Under the pieces are notes generated by a model. That model worked only from the letters and a program-made list of their open reading frames with translations, did not search any database and had not been told where the DNA came from. Below are positions 5,043 to 7,624 of a stretch of DNA of 7,624 nt, piece after piece. Position numbers and translations under genes: made by a program. The DNA comes from Spirochaetaceae bacterium (GTDB lineage: Bacteria > Spirochaetota > Spirochaetia > SZUA-6 > Bin103): the NCBI GenBank assembly GCA_028818385.1, contig JAPPNY010000256.1:1-7624 (forward strand), given 5' to 3'. Numbering within the stretch: the first letter of the stretch is position 1; each line of letters begins with the position of its first letter.

Positions 5043-6665
5043 TTGAGAGCGGCCATCAGACTCCTGGCAACACGCCTCTCGTCCGGTTGGACTGTCGTGG
5101 CACTGATTGCGGCTGCCCTCGTGGCTGTCTGGCTGCCCGATCTCGGCCTGCCATTCGGCAACAGCGACGACGGCCGCATACTGGGCCTGGCTGGCCTTCA
5201 CGCGCGCAACTTCTGGGACCTGGGCGCCGTGGACTCGTACTTTGGCGCGGTGATCGAGCCGTACGTCAGACCCGTGTACGACGTAGCCCCCAGAGCCGAC
5301 GCACCTCCCGTCGCCGTCAGATACGCCCATCATCCGCCTCTCCAGGTGTTCATGGCGGTGGTGTCGACGGGCATTCTCGGAGACAGCACCGCGGCACTCC
5401 GGGTGCCTGGCCTGCTGGTCGGCGCGGCCACGGTGGCGTTCATGGCGTCGCTGCTTCGCGGCCGAGGCCTGGCTTGGGGACCGACCTTGCTGGCCGTGGC
5501 GGCAATGGCGAGCACTGGCTTCTACTACGTTTTCGGGCGGATCAGCGTCAGCTTCTCGCTGCTGCTAGCCGCCATCGCGGCGGTGTCGTGGGCGCTGCGC
5601 AGGACCGAACCGCGCGGTCGAGACACGCTCCTCGTGGCCGGATTCGCGGCGCTGGCCGCGATGCAATCCTGGATCGGGATAGCCGCCATGGTGCTGGTGG
5701 TGCTGTGGCTGCTCGCCGCCCGCCGGGACGACGGTGGTGAGACGCCTTCAGATGGCTCCCAGCAGAGCGTCGGCGCGGCCGTCACCGCACCGCAGCGGAG
5801 GCTGCCCGTGCAGTGGTTGTCGTGGCGCCGGTTGTCGGGGCGCCGGCAGCGATTGCTCGCGGCGGTCGCCGCGGGCACGGCCCTGGGCGCCGGCGTCACA
5901 GCGCTGTGGATGCTCAACGGCGCCGGAGTCGAGGATCTCGCGACCCAGGTGGCCATACGCACCAGCAACCAGAGGGGAGGAGCCAACGGGTCGCTCGGTT
6001 TCACCTTCGGCGAGTTCCTGGCGCGACAGTGGCGCTTCGCCAACGAGGAGATGCTCGTGCCTGTGTGGCTACGCGTTCTTCTGGTGCCGTGCCTCCTCGC
6101 CGGGCTGATCGACCGGCGCACACGGGTACCCGCTGCCATAACGCTCTCGGTCGCTGCGGCGCTGACGTTCGGGGTTCAGCAGGGGGCCTGGGTGCACAGG
6201 CTGTGGAACTTCCCGTGGCTGGCGCCGGTGACCATCGGCTTCGCGGCTCTCGCCGACTGGATCCGCCGGTCCTTCCCCCGCCGCTGGCGACCGCTGCCTG
6301 CTGTGCTTGCGGCCGTGGTCATCGCCGCCACTCTGGCCGCCGTGGTCGGCGGCTCGACACGGCAGCGCTACATCACCGACCCCGCCGACGCGGGAACCGT
6401 GCTGGAGCAGGTGGGGAACCTACCGGGCACGGAGCTGGCATGGGCTGTACCCCCGGTGACCAGCGCTACCTGGATCTCTTACCACCTGGACATGCGGGTG
6501 ATACGCCTCAACGAGGACAATCTCGGCGACCTGGACGAGTCCGATGTGGTGGTTCTCAGAGCGGATAGGGTGCCCGACTTCTTCCCGGAGGGAGCGTTGA
6601 GCGACCCGCTCGCCTCTCACAACGACTTCCTGATCATCTCCGCCTCCCGGCTGCTGCCGCAGTGA
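5043..6665 (+). CDS. GT-C (GT39/ArnT-like) membrane glycosyltransferase
   Basis: This 540-residue integral membrane protein resembles GT39/PMT-type glycosyltransferases, which take a sugar from a polyprenyl-phosphate carrier and transfer it outside the cytoplasmic membrane. After a first helix (about 16-36) comes a loop with the acidic pair in NSDDGRILG (40-48), the position of the catalytic acid in GT-C enzymes. It is followed by AHHPPL (95-100), like the HPP motif of this superfamily. About ten hydrophobic segments follow up to residue 437, then a soluble C-terminal domain of about 100 residues. A hydrophilic loop near 227-270 is an insertion compared with the neighbouring paralog and contains a tandem duplication. 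The start is TTG, supported by GGAGGG 6 bases upstream. It is divergent from the DPM1-like synthase, the likely maker of its donor. The C-terminal half aligns with the gene at the right edge (shared DRRTR, and W-H-x-x-W-type and DAG segments). The acceptor is unknown. Confidence 0.85.
   Translation: MRAAIRLLATRLSSGWTVVALIAAALVAVWLPDLGLPFGNSDDGRILGLAGLHARNFWDLGAVDSYFGAVIEPYVRPVYDVAPRADAPPVAVRYAHHPPLQVFMAVVSTGILGDSTAALRVPGLLVGAATVAFMASLLRGRGLAWGPTLLAVAAMASTGFYYVFGRISVSFSLLLAAIAAVSWALRRTEPRGRDTLLVAGFAALAAMQSWIGIAAMVLVVLWLLAARRDDGGETPSDGSQQSVGAAVTAPQRRLPVQWLSWRRLSGRRQRLLAAVAAGTALGAGVTALWMLNGAGVEDLATQVAIRTSNQRGGANGSLGFTFGEFLARQWRFANEEMLVPVWLRVLLVPCLLAGLIDRRTRVPAAITLSVAAALTFGVQQGAWVHRLWNFPWLAPVTIGFAALADWIRRSFPRRWRPLPAVLAAVVIAATLAAVVGGSTRQRYITDPADAGTVLEQVGNLPGTELAWAVPPVTSATWISYHLDMRVIRLNEDNLGDLDESDVVVLRADRVPDFFPEGALSDPLASHNDFLIISASRLLPQ
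5816..5845 (+). repeat. 15-bp tandem duplication in the GT-C gene
   Basis: GTTGTCGTGGCGCCG (5816-5830) is followed directly by GTTGTCGGGGCGCCG (5831-5845), identical at 14 of 15 bases. In protein it gives the pair LSWRR-LSGRR in the hydrophilic loop that the paralog lacks. The unit is a multiple of three, so the frame is kept. It looks like a local slippage product. Confidence 0.7.
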
Positions 6666-6676
6666 CGCCGAATCCA

Positions 6677-6704
6677 CCGGCTGGGGTTCGTATTCCCTCG
6701 CCGG
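6677..6704. terminator. Candidate bidirectional terminator hairpin
   Basis: Between the stop codons of the two converging GT-C genes, CCGGC (6677-6681) pairs with GCCGG (6700-6704). One mismatch follows, then one G-T and three G-C pairs, closing an 8-base loop (6687-6694). It is the only good hairpin in the 55-base gap and could stop both transcripts, but no T-tract follows on either strand. Confidence 0.4.
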
Positions 6705-6720
6705 GCCCTGGCCTTCGCCC

Positions 6721-7624
6721 CTATCGAGTGAGGGATGCCGCGCTGAACAACGCGTAGCGGCCCTGCTCGGCCACGGGCTGCACACCTTCTTTGAGCGGCA
6801 CCGGTATCCGGTCCACCGGGACCAGCACCAGATCGGTGCCGCTCGCCGATCCGATGCCGTCGCCACCCAGCGGTACCTCGGCGACCGGCAGGTCCCAGTA
6901 GTAGCTCACCCAGATAGCGAGGGGATCGACTCCTTTGGCCACCCACGCCACCTCCTGGCCGGGCGCCGGCCCCACCGACCTGATCAGCCCGCCGGCATCC
7001 GAAGGAGCGTCGAAGTAGGCCTGCCGGTACGGAGCCAGGCCCCGGAATCCGAGCACCGCCAGGAGGACCAGGCCCGCAACCCCCAGCGCCCTCGCCCGCT
7101 TCCAGGCGATCCGGCTGCCGATGCCCGGCCTGCCGGTTCCTAGTGGTCTGTCTGCGAAACAACAGACCACTAGCCGGTCCAGGATGACCGCGAGGCCGAG
7201 CAGGACGGGCACGAGAAGCGGGTAGGTCCAGTAGTCATGGATGAAGGCGGCGTCAGGGGTGGCCAGCGTCCAGACCCCGAGGGCGATCATGATCGCTCCC
7301 GAGGCCATCCTGGTGCGGCGGTCGACCACGGCGGCGGCGAGGGCCGGAAGGATCAGCCACCGGAACCAGCCGGGGTACAGCGTGCCGTAGAACCAGCGAT
7401 AGTTCTCCACCAGAGCGCCCCAGGGAGGCCATTGGCGGCGGTCGGCGGCATGGGCGGCCAGTTCCGCCGCATCCCCGACCGTAAACGCCCATACCAGCGT
7501 CAGCAGCACCATCACCGCGCCCGTACCGGCGACCAACCGGGCGATACGGCGGGACCCGAGGTGGAGGAATCCCCATCCGGCCAGCACCGCCACCAGCAAC
7601 GCACCCGTCCACGAGGAGAACGCC
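6721..7624 (-). CDS. Second GT-C membrane glycosyltransferase, N-terminus outside window
   Basis: The - strand frame is open to the right edge and ends at TAG 6723-6721, giving the last 300 residues. It is a paralog of the 5043-6665 protein. The edge begins FSSWTGALLV, matching MQSWIGIAAM near residue 207 there, so about 200 N-terminal residues with the expected catalytic acidic loop are missing here. Shared landmarks include DRRTR, an Ile/Val-His-x-x-Trp segment before a Pro (FIHDYWTYP against WVHRLWNFP), a Tyr-to-DAG segment (YFDAPSDAG against YITDPADAG), and the tail segments AW, WVSYYWD and VDRIP. A TTG at 7599 could be called a start, but homology runs straight through it, so it is internal. 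About 16 extra residues lie between the FIHDYWTYP and DAG landmarks compared with the paralog; this stretch holds the palindrome at 7140-7173. Function as a polyprenyl-phosphate-sugar-dependent transferase is inferred from the paralog. Confidence 0.8.
   Translation of the reverse strand, partial: AFSSWTGALLVAVLAGWGFLHLGSRRIARLVAGTGAVMVLLTLVWAFTVGDAAELAAHAADRRQWPPWGALVENYRWFYGTLYPGWFRWLILPALAAAVVDRRTRMASGAIMIALGVWTLATPDAAFIHDYWTYPLLVPVLLGLAVILDRLVVCCFADRPLGTGRPGIGSRIAWKRARALGVAGLVLLAVLGFRGLAPYRQAYFDAPSDAGGLIRSVGPAPGQEVAWVAKGVDPLAIWVSYYWDLPVAEVPLGGDGIGSASGTDLVLVPVDRIPVPLKEGVQPVAEQGRYALFSAASLTR
7140..7173. repeat. Perfect 12-bp inverted repeat inside a coding sequence
   Basis: CTAGTGGTCTGT (7140-7151) and ACAGACCACTAG (7162-7173) are exact reverse complements around a 10-base loop (7152-7161). 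On the - strand it is read in frame as LVVCCFADRPL plus a Gly. Eight of these 12 codons end in A or T (CTA, TGT, TGT, GCA, AGA, CCA, CTA, GGA). None of the 9 codons before (7200-7174) or the 12 after (7137-7102) do. Near-identical 7-base sequences, CCGGTTC (7133-7139) and CCGGTCC (7174-7180), flank it directly. It could be a small mobile palindromic element or a protein-binding site. Confidence 0.85.

Noticed and set aside
4977..5333. Upstream extension of the DPM1-like frame to 5333
   Set aside because: It overlaps the start of the divergent GT-C gene, has no family similarity, and the GT2 fold begins right after the GTG at 4976.

Overview
The window is GC-rich DNA, apart from an AT-rich patch near 185-240. 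Codons end mostly in G/C, GTG and TTG starts are used, Shine-Dalgarno sites are weak, and at least one promoter looks leaderless with a TAnnnT -10 box. This suits a high-GC actinobacterium, possibly an uncultured lineage, but no marker gene fixes the taxon. The content is a cell-surface glycan locus. I see no defence system, phage, complete insertion sequence, CRISPR array, tRNA or rRNA.

Layout: bases 1-744 hold little intact coding sequence: the 3' end of an unrecognised reading frame (to 158), an AT-rich gap, and what looks like a small decayed gene (460-744). Next, on the + strand, come a CsaB-like polysaccharide pyruvyl transferase (745-1914), a YbhN/AglD2-type flippase-like membrane protein (2065-3039) and a WecB/MnaA-like UDP-GlcNAc 2-epimerase (3036-4190). 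The last two overlap by 4 bp. On the - strand lies a DPM1-like family 2 glycosyltransferase (4251-4976). It shares a 66-bp divergent control region with a + strand GT-C/GT39-like membrane glycosyltransferase (5043-6665). A second, paralogous GT-C gene enters from the right edge on the - strand (6721-7624, N-terminus missing) and converges on the first.

How they may work together (inference): the epimerase would supply UDP-ManNAc and the pyruvyl transferase would put a ketal pyruvate on a ManNAc-type residue, as in secondary cell-wall polymers that anchor S-layer proteins. The DPM1-like enzyme would make a polyprenyl-phosphate sugar that the GT-C enzymes transfer outside the membrane.

The most unusual sequence is a 34-bp perfect inverted repeat (12-bp arms) at 7140-7173 inside the second GT-C gene. 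It is in frame, and its codons end in A/T far more than the flanking codons do. It looks like a small palindromic element that has been absorbed into a coding sequence.
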